Source of the DNA: Aphidius gifuensis
Taxonomy: Eukaryota; Arthropoda; Insecta; Hymenoptera; Braconidae
DNA: 64,000 bases
NCBI RefSeq assembly: GCF_014905175.1
Contig: NC_057790.1
Coordinates: 24,454,469 to 24,518,468, forward strand
Reading direction: 5' to 3'
In this document: piece after piece, positions 1 to 13,084 of the stretch
Position numbering within the stretch: the stretch's first letter is position 1
Layout of the letters: every line of letters starts with the position of its first letter
Notes under the pieces: generated by a model
What the model was told of the DNA's origin: nothing
Databases searched by the model: none
What the model saw: the letters and a program-made list of their open reading frames with translations, nothing else
Position numbers and translations under genes: made by a program

Positions 1-1619
1 ACAATATTTGAAAAATATGAGACTTAAATTACTTCAGTCAGATCCATTATTGTTGATAAGTCAATTTTTTTGCCATCGAAATAAAATTGTTTAATCATGT
101 CTGTTGTCTGTTTTATCATTTCTGGATCAGTCATATTTAGTTCTTTTGGTAAAAACATATCAAGATGATCCTCAATTTCCAGAGGCATTTTTAACATTGC
201 TAAAATTTTTAAATATTAGCAAATGAAAATGATAATTATCGTTAAATAATAATTGAAAATTTACATACGATTCGTAAATAGACCAGCTTCTTGAGCTGTT
301 ATTCCAATCATGACAGGAACATCTGCATATTTTTTTGATTTAATCAATTCCCAGGGATTTGATGGTAGAAAAATTTCTTGACCAACGTCAGGCTCAACAA
401 CTGGTGAAAAGAAAAAAAATTCACCACGGAGAAAACCCTACATACAAAAACAAAATAAATTAATTTATAGTTTTTAATTACCAATTTATTAAATAGATGT
501 TTTTTTTTATTAATATTACCAGTTGATTACTGGCTTCTCTAGTGGCTTTGACAATATCATGAGTTGGTATTTCAGCAAGTTTTTTAACAAGATCAGCAGT
601 GTCACTTGCATGAATACCTAATTGTTCAGCAACTTTCATTGCTCTGTCTTTTCCATCATAGACAAGTGCCCAAGGATTTAGTGCAGTACCACTTTGCATA
701 ATCGCTCGACTAAAAAGGCCTATTCAAGATGAAAATAAATATTTTTATAAACATCATAAGGCAAAGTGATTTAATTATTTAAATTACCAGCAGACATTGG
801 TGACATCATATGATACATTACAGACGAACCACCCGAACTCTGTCCAAGTATTGTAACTCTACTTGGAGAACCACCAAAGTTTTCAATATTATTTTGAATC
901 CATTTTAATGCCATAACTTGATCTTTTGAACCTGCATTACCAGGTGCATTTTCATCACCAGTGCTTAAGAGTCCTTTTAAAGAGAGAAAAGTTTGTAAAA
1001 TATTTTCACATAAAACAGTTTTAAACGATTATATCTAGAAAAAAAAATTTTAATACTAGCCTGTAAGACCTAATCTGTAATTCAATGTAATAACAACAAC
1101 ATCACGTTCAATTAAAAAATCTGGACCATAAAAACTATCATCACCAGATCCATGATTAAAACCACCACCATGAATGAAAAGCATTACAGCTCTTTTTGCT
1201 TCAGCATCTGGTCCAGGTGTATAAACATTTAAAAATAAACAGTCATCATCACCAACAACTTTTTGCTGTACATCGCAAAAATATACACAGCTTGATCCAT
1301 GCTTTGTTGCATCCAATACACCACTCCATCCATCAGCAGCTTGTGGTGCCTGAAAAATAAATTAATTTATATAATTTTTTGAAATTTCATTCTCTATTTT
1401 TTCTGATGGAAAATAAATAAAGTATACCTGAAATTTATTAGGACCAACATTTGGCTTGGCGTAAGGAATTCCCTTGAAACTGTACATTGTCATGCCATGA
1501 TATACAGTTGTTGTTTTTAGTCCTTTCAATGTACCCTGAGCAATATCCAGGGTAACTTCATCATCACCCAAAATTAATGTCAATCCTAAACTACAAGTAA
1601 CTAGACGAACAAACCACAT
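1..1619 (-). CDS. Carboxylesterase A (partial, 3' end beyond left edge)
   Basis: Type-B carboxylesterase (alpha/beta hydrolase), likely secreted: it starts with a hydrophobic signal peptide (MWFVRLVTCSLGLTLILG, then DDEV). Exons read on the minus strand are 1619-1428, 1349-1061, 973-788, 719-520, 437-269 and 199-33; the last donor (gtaatt) is at the very left edge. By comparison with gene B, three 3' exons lie outside the window. The oxyanion motif HGGG, the nucleophile elbow GQSSGG (Ser present) and the catalytic Glu (TAQEAG) are visible; the His exon is off-window. Exon lengths 192/289/186/200/169/167 equal those of gene B, so this is a tandem duplicate. Intron 2 uses a GC donor (CAG|GCTAGT), because the nearby GT would create a stop. 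The substrate cannot be told; such families include detoxification and juvenile-hormone or pheromone esterases. Confidence 0.9.
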
Positions 1620-2208
1620 TTTTAACTTTTAATATTTCACTTTACAATGAATAAATTCGTTGTTGTACTTGACGTTTATATTGACTTCATAAATACCAAT
1701 TATCTAATTTATTATGAGAGGATATACTTTACAACCTTTTATTATGCTGCATGATTTGAATTTTTTGTAAAGTGTAGCATGACATATGTTGATATGAAAA
1801 AATAAAATCTAAATGTAATTGAAAATTTCAGGTATTACATTCATGACATGTAAGATTCTGTTAACGAGGTATCATGATAATGTATTTACTAAATTTAATA
1901 TTTTTATTTTTATTGTAGTATTTTAATATTCATGCACTAAATATAGCATTTATCTTTTGTCTTATTGAAATATTATTATAATTTAATTTTTATATAATAA
2001 CATCAGTTGACATTTCTCATCATCTACATGATGAATCTTTATTTTTGTTGCAAAAAAAAATTAACCACCGTCAACTGTCAAGATGTAGACAAACAAAACA
2101 TGATAAGGATTTAAGTATAAATAAAATTTAAGAAATGCATCAATTATTGTTAACAAAATACTGTATTGATTACTATAATAAATGTGATTTCAACAAATTA
2201 TTAGTCTT
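1620..2208. other. Intergenic spacer between esterases A and B
   Basis: It holds the promoter of gene A at its left end and the 3' flank of gene B at its right end. No coding potential or structured RNA was seen; the rest is AT-rich sequence. Confidence 0.6.
1673..1683 (-). promoter_or_regulatory. TATA box of esterase A
   Basis: The minus strand reads AATATAAACG about 60 bp upstream of the esterase A start codon. A similar element sits at the same distance in gene B, which supports it as the core promoter. Confidence 0.55.
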
Positions 2209-4503
2209 TTAATTAAATAATTCATAATAACCATCAAGTATATTAAAAAATATTTTTGACCATAAGCCTAATCTTTTTGATATTATAGATTTTTTTAATT
2301 CAAGTTCATCACTCATTTCCAGATAATTTCCCTCGTCTCCCATTGGCTCCCATTTAACTTTAGTCACTTCCATTGATGAGCTTGGATCTCTGTTGATTAA
2401 TAATAATTGCACTTATTTTTTTATCCCATTTATTTTATATAATAATTATCAACTTTTTTATTTACCCTGTTTTTGCAAAATTTGTCCATAATTCTACAAA
2501 TTCATTTGTCATTTTTTCTTCTCGACTACCTGGTTGAGGTAGATTTTTAAAATGATGTGAATAAAATTCATATGTCAGGTCATCACCATGTAGTACACCT
2601 AATTAAAAAATTATTTTTTAAATATTTTCCATGTTTGTTTTGTTTTTGTTTAAATTGAAATTTTATTAAATTTACCATTTTCAAGGTTAAATACTGATTT
2701 CATCAATCCAATAGGTGCTTGAAAATTAAAATAATACTGATAAACTGGTGATGTATTTCGAGAATTAATTATTTTTGATGCCATACAGACGCCAGCATTA
2801 AAAATACCATCACTTAAAAGCTAAAAAATTAAATTATAAAAAATATTCATTCAGTTGTTGTTTTATGAAATTTTAAAATTATCATTTTGTAATTACATCA
2901 ATCAATTCCATTTCCGTTGATGAATCAACTTTTTTTCCATCGAAATAAAATTCTTCAAGTATTTGCCCTGCTTGTTTACGCGTTTCCGGATCAGTAATGT
3001 TAAGTTCTTTCGGTACAAACATATCGAAATGGTCCTCAAACGCTGAAGTCATTGTTAGCGCCACTAAAAATTATTTCGAATTTATTATCTATAATTTATT
3101 AATTATTTTTAAATACCAATTATTATAAAATATAAATACACATACTTCCTGTAAATAGACCAGCTTCGTGTGCTGTTATTCCAATCATAAGTGGGACATC
3201 TGAAATTCTTTGTGTTTTAATTATTTCCCAAGGATTTGATGGTAGAAAAATTTCTTGACCAACGTCAGGTTCAACAACTGGTACAAATGTATGCAAATCA
3301 CCTTGAAGTAAACCCTAGACGTATAAAAAAGTTAATTAATTATTTATAGTAACAAATTAATTTACTAATTAAAATTAGTTTTTTAATATTACCATCGGAT
3401 TGACAACGTCAATGCTAGCTTTGACAATATCATAAGTTGGTATTTCAGCAAGTTTTTTAACAAGATCAGCAGTGTCACTTGCATGGATACCTAATTGTTC
3501 AGCAACTTTCATTGCTCTATCTTTTCCATCATACGCAAGTGCCCATGAACTTAGTGCAGTACCACTTTGCATAATTGCTCGTTTAAAAAGACCTATTAAA
3601 GATGAATATAATTATTTTTAAAAGTATCATAGGGCTAGTTGATTTAATTATTTAAATTACCAGCAGACATTGGTGACATCATATGATACATCACAGATGC
3701 GCCACCAGAACTTTGTCCAAATATTGTAACTTTAAGTGGACAACCACCAAAATTTTCAATATTATTTCTTATCCATCTTAACACCATCACTTGATCTTTC
3801 AAGCCAGCATTACCAGGAGCATTTTCATCACCAGTGCTTAAAAATCCTTTACGAAAAAAAGAAAATTCATAAATAATTTTAACAATATTATTATTTTTAC
3901 TGGAACAATTTTAAATATTTAGAAAAAAAAATTGAATACTAGCCTGCAGCTCCTAATCTGTAGTTAAAGGTAACAACAACAACATCACGTTCAATTAAAA
4001 AATCAGGACCAAACATACTATCATCACCAGATCCTTGATTATAACCACCACCATGGATGTAAACCATAACAGATCTTCTTGCTTCAGTGTCTGGTCCAGG
4101 TGTATAGACATTTAAAAATAAACAATCATCATCACCAACAATTTTTTGTTGTACACTGCAAAAACTAACACAACTTGATCCATGCTTTGTTGCATCCAAT
4201 ACACCACTCCATCCATCAGCAGCTTGTGGTGCCTGGAAAAATAAATTAATTTATATCATTTTTTAAAATTTCATTCTCTATTTTTTCTGATGGAGAATAA
4301 ATAAAGTATACCTGAAATTTATTAGGACCAACATTTGGCTTGGCGTAAGGAATTCCCTTGAAACTGTACATTGTCATGCCATGATATACTGTTGTTGTTT
4401 TTAGTCCTTTCAATGTACCCTGAGCAATATCCAGGGTAACTTCATCATCACCCAAAACTAATGTCAATCCTAAACTACAAATAACTAGACGAACAAACCA
4501 CAT
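2209..4503 (-). CDS. Carboxylesterase B (complete, 9 exons)
   Basis: Complete type-B carboxylesterase of 553 residues. Exons: 4503-4312, 4232-3944, 3846-3661, 3592-3393, 3314-3146, 3063-2897, 2820-2676, 2598-2466, 2389-2209. It has an N-terminal signal peptide, HGGG oxyanion hole, GQSSGG nucleophile elbow, Glu in TAHEAG and His in LHGDDL, so the triad is intact and an active secreted hydrolase is expected. The length is typical for the family. Exon 1, its intron and the promoter are almost identical to gene A, while exons 2 and 5 differ much more, a mosaic that suggests gene conversion. Intron 2 has a GC donor, as in gene A. Expression is probably driven by the TATA box at 4559-4564. The exact substrate is unknown. 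Confidence 0.93.
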
Positions 4504-5530
4504 TTTTAACTTTTAATATTTCACTTCACAATGAATCAATTCAATGTTGTACTTGACATTTATATTCCTCTCGTAGAAACATTATATGATGACGAAAAAT
4601 AAAAATTACGTATTACATAAATCATGACATGACTTGCAATTTTTTACTGCAACAATCAAATTGTAATTTTTTTTTTTATATTAGAATTTTTGTAATTTTT
4701 CATGAACAATATCAAATAATTTTTCATGTTAAAAAAATTTTAATAATATTAATTTATTTAATTATTAACGCATTTTATTTAAAATTTATTTTAAATTTTT
4801 TAATTTTCTCGACTGTGTTTATCTCAATCGTGACGAGTTGAAAACCATGACCACGGATAATACAAGTTACTCGTGTGTCGTAAGGTTGAGTAACAAGGTA
4901 ACATAAAGTTGCATAGAGTTTATTCGAAATACGTCAGCAAAGTGCACACGTGTATAGCATCATAAGGTCTCTGTTTTACTATATACTATTAATATTGATT
5001 CTATTCAACGAATCTACTATTTTTAATTTATTTTATAAATTTATTTTAAACTTTATCAAAAATTCTCCAATAAAATTAGATAAACACAAATTGAAAATAA
5101 AGTCTACTCTTCATCTAAATATATAGTATAAAAAAAAAATAATTAATGTCTATACAGAAAACTTGTAGTTAAAATTTGACGAATCATCATGAATTGTTCA
5201 CATTTCTGACGTCAATTTTATAATTTAAAAAATAACATATACAATTTCAAGTAAATAAAATGCCAAATAAATGTTTAATTATAAATTTAAATTCAAAACA
5301 AAGGACCTTGCTGTTTTTATTTATTAATGATATTATATGGATTCATTTACATCACACTAAATTATACATGGCTTCATTTCTCGTAAAACAACTTTTTTCA
5401 TTGCATAATATTTCAACAAACAAGTCATTCTTTAATTTATTTTTATCATTATAACTTGATATAACAATCAATTGGTTTTCTACAAATAAAATACTATTAA
5501 TTATTTTTATTCATCCTTTATCATTTAGAT
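4504..5530. other. Intergenic spacer between esterases B and C
   Basis: About 1 kb of AT-rich DNA. It contains the gene B promoter at the left and the gene C 3' flank at the right. Short open frames here are low-complexity (Phe/Ile/Asn rich) and look fortuitous. Confidence 0.6.
4557..4566 (-). promoter_or_regulatory. TATA box of esterase B
   Basis: The minus strand reads ATATAAATG about 60 bp upstream of the start codon, in the same place as in gene A. Confidence 0.55.
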
Positions 5531-7994
5531 TTATTCAAATAATTTTGAATAATCTCCCAATAAATTTTTATACAATCCAGCCCAAAATTTCATACGTTCC
5601 TTGAATATTGATTTTTCCATACTTAAATTTTCTCCAATGTCAAGGTAATTTTCATCATTACCAAGTGGTTCCCATTTTAATTTTACAATGTCCATTTTTG
5701 CTGATGGATCACTAAAAAATCATCAACATTATAATTATTAAAAAAAAAAATTAAATTATTTTCATTTACCCTTCTTTAGCAAAATTTGCCCAAAGCTCCA
5801 AAATTTCATCAGTTTTTTTTGCAACTGGTGAACCAGATACTGGTTTATTATTAAAAATATTTGAATAAAATTGATAGCTCAGTTCGTCACCATGAACAGC
5901 TCCAGCTGAAAATATATTTGTATAGTATTTAAAAAATAACCATTGTATAATTATTAATTAATAATTGATAAATATTAAAATATATATTACAACTTGTTGA
6001 TTTAAATATATTTTTTATAAATCCAAATGTCGTGTTGTAATTAAAAAGATATTCATAAACTGGCGATGTAATTCGTGAACTTAACATTCTCGCTGTCAGC
6101 AGTGTACCATGGTTAAAAATAACATCACTTAGAAGCTGAATATTCATAAAAATTAATTATAAATTACATTTAAATAGAAAAAAAAAATAACTTACATTTG
6201 TAATTTCATTTTTTGTATCTTGATTAACTGGCCTCGAGTTGAAATATAATTTTTCGATTGAATCACTGATGTCATTTATTTTTTTCGAATCAGTTATGTT
6301 AATAATTTTTGGTATAAAAATAGAATAATTACTTTTTAATTGTTGAATTATTGGCAATGAAACTGTAATAAATTTTCAAACAATTATTTAATTAAATTTT
6401 CATGAAATAAAAAAATATTCAATTAAATTCGTTAATTAAATTCGAAACGTAGAATGTAAAATTTTAATAATATTTCTATGTAGTAATAAATTTACAAAAT
6501 TATGTATTTAAATTTAATTTAATAAAAAATAAAATTTAAACTCTACTTAATTTTAATACTGTAATAAAATTTTAATATCAAAATTAAAACAAGTATTTAA
6601 AAGTTAACGTATTTTTTTTAAATAAAAAAATTCGTAATTAGATAATTACCGTCTGTAAAAATTCCAGCTTCTTGTGCAGTTACACCAATGATAACTGGTA
6701 CATCAGCAACATCACCATACTTAAAAATTTCCCATGGATTATTTGATAGAAAAACATTTTGTCCTGAGTTTATTTCAACTGATGGTGCAAAAATATTCAT
6801 TTCACCAGCAAAAATATTCTAAAAATAAATAGTAAAAAAAATTGTTAAAATTAAATTAATAATTTTAATGATTAGTAGTTAATTATTTCAACTTTTGTTG
6901 GCATTAATTCCATGGTAGCTTTAACGATATCCTTGGTTGAAATATCTTTGAGTTTGTTCATTACATCTTCAGTATTTTTAACAGTTATACCAAGTTTTGT
7001 TGCCAACATTAAAGCATCGTCTTTAGGAGTCAAAGATATTGCCCAAGGACAAGCAAATGAACCACTTTGAATAATTGCACTTTTAAATAGACCTATTAAT
7101 AAAAATGAATTAATTAATTAAATACAAGAAGTAGACATTGAGCTTAACTAATTAATTTATTAATAGTTATTTAATTTTGTGTTCGTACCTTGAGACATTG
7201 GAGATAACATGTGATATTGTACTGAAGAAGCACCAGCATTATGACCAAGTATGGTTACCCTATCAGGACAACCACCAAAATTAATTATATTATTTTGAAT
7301 CCATTTTAAAGCTAACACTTGATCTTTTAATCCAGCATTTGCAACTCCATCATCACTACCAACATTTATAAAACCTGTTGAAATAAAATCCATGGTAGAT
7401 CAATGAAAAATTCAATTGATAAATCAAGGGTGACTTACCAACAGCGCCTAATCTATATTCCAATGTAACAACAACAATGTCTTTTTCAATGAAAAAATCA
7501 GCTCCATAAAATTGATCATCGGCTGAACCAGTGTCATAGCCACCTCCATGAATAAAAACAATAACTGCTTTTTTTGCATCTGTACTTGGATCAGGAGTGT
7601 ATACATTCAAGTACAGACAATCTTCATCACCAACAATTTCATTTTTTATCATACAATAAAATACACATGATGATTTAAATTTTGTTGCATCTCGTGGACC
7701 AGTCCAACTATCAGCTGCTTCAGAAATCTATGAAATATCAATTAATCTTCATGAAAAAAAATGAATAATATTTTATAAAGAATTAATTTTAATACATATA
7801 ATAATTACTTGAAATTTATTTTTACCAATGTTTGGCTTTGCATATGGTATCCCCAAAAAACTAAACATTGGAACACCATGATAAACACTTGTTGTTTTTA
7901 TACCTTGAAGACTTCCTTGATCTGTATTCAGTAAAACCTTTTCATCAGCCATTAATTGACCGACAATAAAACACCAAATAAATTTTTGTAACAT
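5531..7994 (-). CDS. Carboxylesterase-like protein C, catalytic Ser replaced by Asn
   Basis: Third tandem paralogue, 552 residues. Exons: 7994-7809, 7727-7439, 7374-7189, 7092-6893, 6818-6650, 6362-6196, 6135-5991, 5905-5770, 5711-5531. Internal exon lengths (289/186/200/169/167/145) match gene B exactly. I chose the Met at 7994 rather than one nine codons upstream because MLQKFIWCFIVGQLMA then forms a clean signal peptide and a TATA box lies 60-70 bp upstream. HGGG, the Glu (TAQEAG) and the His (VHGDEL) are kept, but the nucleophile elbow reads GHNAG, with Asn where Ser should be. Family knowledge predicts no classical esterase activity; a binding or adhesion role, as in other catalytically dead family members, is inference. 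Donor 4 (AAAA|GTTGAA) is weak. Confidence 0.9.
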
Positions 7995-8411
7995 TTTGTT
8001 TATTTTGTTTTTCTTCAACAATTGTTGTTGTAAATTATTTGGTTAACATTTGGCTTTTATATATCAATTTTATCCAGGAATAAAATCATTATTTTTTCAA
8101 AGATTATCAGCCGGATATTGTGTGATACTTAATAATCGTAATTACAAAAATAAAATTACAAATATCCTGTTATTTTTGTAATTTTAATAATTGATTGAAT
8201 TTTATTATCAAATGATAACTTGATACAAGGTTTTTATTTTTATTCAATCGAAATTATTCAATAATTTCGAAAAAAAAAAAAAAAATTCAATGCCACTTGT
8301 TAGAAATTTATTTGTTTACGATAATTTACAAACACTTAATATATTTAATTTTTATTACAAGTTGATTGCAGTAATAAAACTGATTGTAAATTATGTAAAA
8401 AAAAAAAATAA
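7995..8411. other. Divergent promoter region, esterase C / aminopeptidase P
   Basis: Head-to-head spacer of about 417 bp. It holds the gene C TATA box. No clear core element was seen for the plus-strand gene. Confidence 0.5.
8054..8063 (-). promoter_or_regulatory. TATA box of esterase-like C
   Basis: TATATAAAAG on the minus strand, 60-70 bp upstream of the chosen start codon of gene C. It supports that start. Confidence 0.6.
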
Positions 8412-11400
8412 ATGCTGGTTAACATTATTCTATTTTTGTTGATAGGCTTGATAACAAATCAAGGTAATGGATTATCCGAGCCACCATTAAATTACAATGG
8501 TTCAAAAAGATTTGCCTGTCCAGAATATGCCTACAATGATCATCAACCAACTGATAGATTTGATTCATCAATTGTCCTGCGACAATTACGATCAGAAATG
8601 ATTCGCATGTCTTCAATACAAGACAAACCACTTGATGGATACATCACAACCTCGGATGATGATCATCAGGTAAATTTATTATTAAATATAAATTCTATAT
8701 TTCTATTTTTATAAAACAATCTTGTTGCAATAAATACAAAAAAAATTTCAGAGTGAGTCTGTATCATTTCACGATATGAGACGAGAATTTTTAACTGGTT
8801 TTCATGGTAGCGCTGGTGAAGCAATTGTGACATTATCAAAAGCTGTTTTATGGACAGATGGAAGGTATCATTTACAAGCTGATCAACAACTTGATTGTCA
8901 TTGGACCCTGATGAAACATGGACAAAACAATGTATGTATACTTGAAATATTTTTGTTTTAAACTTAAAAAAATATAAAACTAAAATTTATTATAATCCAG
9001 GTACCAAGTATGACTGAATGGCTTCAACATGAATTTAAAAATAATACAAAAACACGTATTGGTGCTGATCCAACATTAATACCAGCCCATACTTGGCAAA
9101 TATGGGAAAAAGATTTAGGTAATAAACAAATTAAACAAATGAATATAATATAAATTTTATGATTATTAATATTTTTATTTTTTAAATATAGCTAAATCAT
9201 CAATACAACTTGTTGCAGTACCAACAAATTTAATTGATTTAATTTGGCGTGTTAATCGTCCAAAAAATAATACATATTCAGCATATCCATTGGATATAAA
9301 ATTTTCTGGTAAACCATGGCAAGAAAAAGTACGTCAATTAAGATTACAAATGGAGCTAATAAAAACAGATGCAATTGTTATAACAGCACTTGATGAAATA
9401 GCATGGTTATTAAATATTCGTGGATGGGATTTACCAAATACACCAGTATTAAAATCATATGTTATTATAACTCAAGGTTCAATTTATTTATACACTGAAC
9501 GTCATAAAATACCAAGATCAGTTGATTTACATTTAAAAACAGATGGTTGTTTTCATGCTGATTGCATAAGGTAAAAAAAATATAAAATAAAAAACATTAA
9601 ACAATATAAACAAATGAAAAATGTTAATTATTATTTTTTTAAAAATAAAAATATCAATAGATTGCATAATTACACAGACATTTGGAAGGATTTGAGTACA
9701 ATGTCACAATCTTGGACAAGTGTTTGGTTACCATCACCATGTGGTTATGCCCAGGGTGTATCAAGAAGAATCTATACCTCAGTAAGTTAAAAAAAAAAAA
9801 ATCATCAATCCTTTATCTAAATTAATAAGTTGTTTTTTTAAATTTTCTATTATTATTACTGAAACATTATGGTCTCCGCTTCCACCAGCTTTTTTTATTA
9901 GTCACCTTCTCGCTTCTGAATCTTGTATGTACAGCAATTTAATACATAGGTAAAAGAGTTGATAGAGAAAATCCTAGTACACTTGTAAAAAAAAAAAAAA
10001 AAATTGTATATGTACATTGGCACTGTACACATTCTCATTTGTGTTGAATATATACAACGATAATCCTAGATGAGACGATACCTTCATGCTCCATGTTATC
10101 CTGACAACTCGGGGATCGTTGAGCATAGCTTGATCTTTTCTTGACGGACAAATAACAGCCTGAAATGTTGTTGAACCAGATTATCTGTATATCCAGTATC
10201 ATCTAATTGGCAAATAATTTTTTTTTTGATATAATTATTATTCTGTGTTGAGATTAATTCAACTATTCAAGTATACACCTCTCTATTTACGAGTAGAGTG
10301 GATGAAAATAAAATGGATTTAAAGAGAAAGGTTTGTCGAGGTTTAAAGATATATGTATGGAGTGTGGAGTACATGTATTCAACATACGTAATGCAAGTAT
10401 TGAGTTGATGTTTAATGCTACTTCTTTGGTTGTATGATAGCCGGGTTATAAGGACGCCTTGGCGCCCGCGGCATTCAATCATACACAAAGTACACTGTAT
10501 ATTTTATACGTGGCAATCAAGCTGTTTGAATTGGTTGAAAAATATTTAATGTTACTTTTAAAATTTAATAATCAAGTGTCATTGTCTTGCTAACAAATGG
10601 ATCCAACTACCTGTTGATTTTATAATAATCCAGATGATGATGATGATGATGAATCATTTATTTATTTTTCTCTTAAAGTTAATTGAAATATATTTTTTTT
10701 GTCATTTAGGTTTCAAAAGAAAAACGTTTATCAAAACCATCACCAATAATAAAACTTCGTGCTGTTAAAAATGATATTGAAATTGAGGGTATGAGAAGAT
10801 CACATTTAAGAGATGCTGTTGCAATGTGTGATTTTTTAGCATATATGGAAAAACAAATTGGATATAATACAGAAGGATGGGATGAAATGCAAGTTGCACG
10901 AGTTGCTAATGAATTTAGATTAGAAATGGAATTTAATCAGGGTATATCATTTCCAACAATATCTGGTTATGGACCACATGGTGCATTACCACATTATGAA
11001 GCAAATAAAAGAACAAGTTTAACAATACAATTTAATTCAACACTTGTTGTTGATTCTGGAGGACAATATTTTGGTAAAAAAAAAAAAATAAATTAAATCT
11101 AATATATACTATTATTAACTTGATGATTAATATTATTGTGATGTTAAAGATGGAACAACTGATGTAACAAGAACTTTACATTTTGGCAATCCAACACAAG
11201 AACAAAAAGAAGCATATACTAGAGTTTTAATTGGACAAATACAATTAGCATCACTTGTATTTCCAACAGATATTACAACAAGCAATCTTGATGTGCTTGC
11301 TAGAGAACCACTTTGGAGTATCGGCAATGATTATATGCATGGAACTGGTCATGGAATTGGTCATTTTTCATCAGTTCATGAATGTAAATAAATTATTTAA

Positions 11401-12229
11401 TTTTGTATTTATATTATTTACAATTAGATTAAAATACAACATGTTATTTTTAGCACCAATAAATATAGCTTATCAAGAACATTCAGTATCAACATCAGAC
11501 TGTCCAAGCTACTTGGAACCAGGAAATTTTTTATCAAATGAACCTGGTTTTTATAAAGCCGGTGAATTTGGAGTTAGACTTGAAAATATTATTGAAGTTA
11601 TTGAAGCCAATGAACATGTGAGTTTAATCTTTTTTTTAAAACAATTTTACAATTTTTAATTGAGGCTATTGTTGTTATTGTTGCTTTGCTTTTTATTAGA
11701 CAAATGGAAGACGACGTTATTTAAAATTTCGAGATGCTACTTTAGTACCATATGAACCAAAACTAATTGACACAAGTATGCTGAGTCCTAATCATGTAAG
11801 AAAAAAAGTGTTTAATTTTATTAATTTAATTTATTGTGTTAATTAATTTATAATAATTTTAGAGACGTTGGCTGAATGATTATAATCAAAGAATTCGTAA
11901 TGAATTGGGACCAGAATTAAAAAGACGATTAAGAATGCCAGCATTTGAATGGATGATGAATAAAACAAGAACCATTCCTGAGTGGGGTGAAGTTAATGAA
12001 AAATATTTTGTTGGAAATTCAAATTCATTATTGTTTTCCAATAATTATTATGTCATTTTTATTATTGTGATATTTTTACACATATGGACTGGTAAGATTT
12101 AAAATTAAAATTTATTCAAATTTATATATACTATTTTTTTATCTAAAATAATTATATATTTTTTAAAAGTTGTAAATTTAAAAATTTTGTTTTTTTCTTT
12201 TTTTAATTTCAGCTGGTTTTACGAGTTAA
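8412..12229 (+). CDS. XPNPEP2: Membrane-bound Xaa-Pro aminopeptidase (aminopeptidase P)
   Basis: M24 metallopeptidase that removes N-terminal residues ahead of proline; 719 residues. Exons: 8412-8669, 8752-8931, 9001-9118, 9192-9570, 9661-9781, 10710-11073, 11150-11383, 11454-11617, 11700-11795, 11863-12091, 12213-12229. It begins with a signal peptide (MLVNIILFLLIGLI). Two creatinase-like N-terminal domains precede the pita-bread catalytic domain, and all five metal ligands are visible: Asp in VVDSGG, Asp in TTDVTRT, His in GTGHGIGH, Glu in SNEPGF and Glu in RLENI. The C-terminus is a hydrophobic stretch (YYVIFIIVIFLHIWTAGFTS) ending the protein, typical of a GPI-anchor signal, so I assign the membrane-bound form rather than cytosolic XPNPEP1. 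Intron 5 is unusually long (928 bp). If intron 10 is retained, the tail ends TGKI instead. Confidence 0.93.
9782..10709 (+). other. Long intron 5 of aminopeptidase P with GC-richer hairpin islands
   Basis: At 928 bp this intron is about ten times longer than its neighbours. Two less AT-rich segments stand out, about 10075-10200 and 10431-10487. The second can fold: TGTATGAT and ATCATACA flank GCCG/CGGC and a GC-rich tip. No recognised miRNA seed or tRNA was found. Confidence 0.45.
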
Positions 12230-13084
12230 CTAGTGGTTAAGTGGTTCCATGGTTAACTAGTGAATAAAATAAAAAATTATATTTTATTATTATTAATTGA
12301 TAAAATATTTTTAAGAAAATAAATCATTAATGATATATCATATCAGAGTGCACAAAAGTGCATCAAAGTATTTCAATTTATAAAAAAACAAAATAAGGTA
12401 ATACAAAGTATTACATATTTTTATTAATAAAATATATAAATGATATTTTTTTTTTTTTTTTGGAGTAACAAGAAGAGTACTTTTGATATTTAAAAAAACT
12501 GCCTATTACTCAAATTTTCGATAAAATAAATAACAAAGTAAAAATGAATGAAAGATATTAAAATTTTTTGTAATACGAATGAATGAAAAATTGATTTGTT
12601 GAAGAAATGTTTAATCTATGTATGTATAAATAAATAAATTTATAAATAATGATATTATATTTTAATAGTTTAATATTTTAATATTTTAATATTTTAAAAA
12701 CAAATATATATTTTTCTATTTTATAATACTAATTGTTCAAAAATAGAAATCGCAAAAATGACTTACACATTATACTGTTAATCCAACTATTTTTTTTTTT
12801 CTTCACAATTTTCTGCTTTATGGCCAACCGAGGGCAACAACGGATTATCTACGGAATAATCTGCATGAAGCCTCGAAAATAAGTGAATTAAGTCAATAAA
12901 ATTACTATGAATACAGAGAAACCACGGATATCGGATTTTGTGGGATTTTATTAAAATGAAAAAGTATAAAAGCACTTGCTTGACCCACTTGATAAGGAGA
13001 TGGGTTTCGGATACTCAAAGTGGACCCTGTAAAAAAATAAAAATTCAATATAAAGTGATAATAATTAAATAATTAAATTTTAAA
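12230..13084. other. Spacer between aminopeptidase P and UV opsin
   Basis: 3' UTR-like AT-rich sequence with several AATAAA signals, then the upstream region of the opsin gene. No further gene is visible. Confidence 0.5.
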
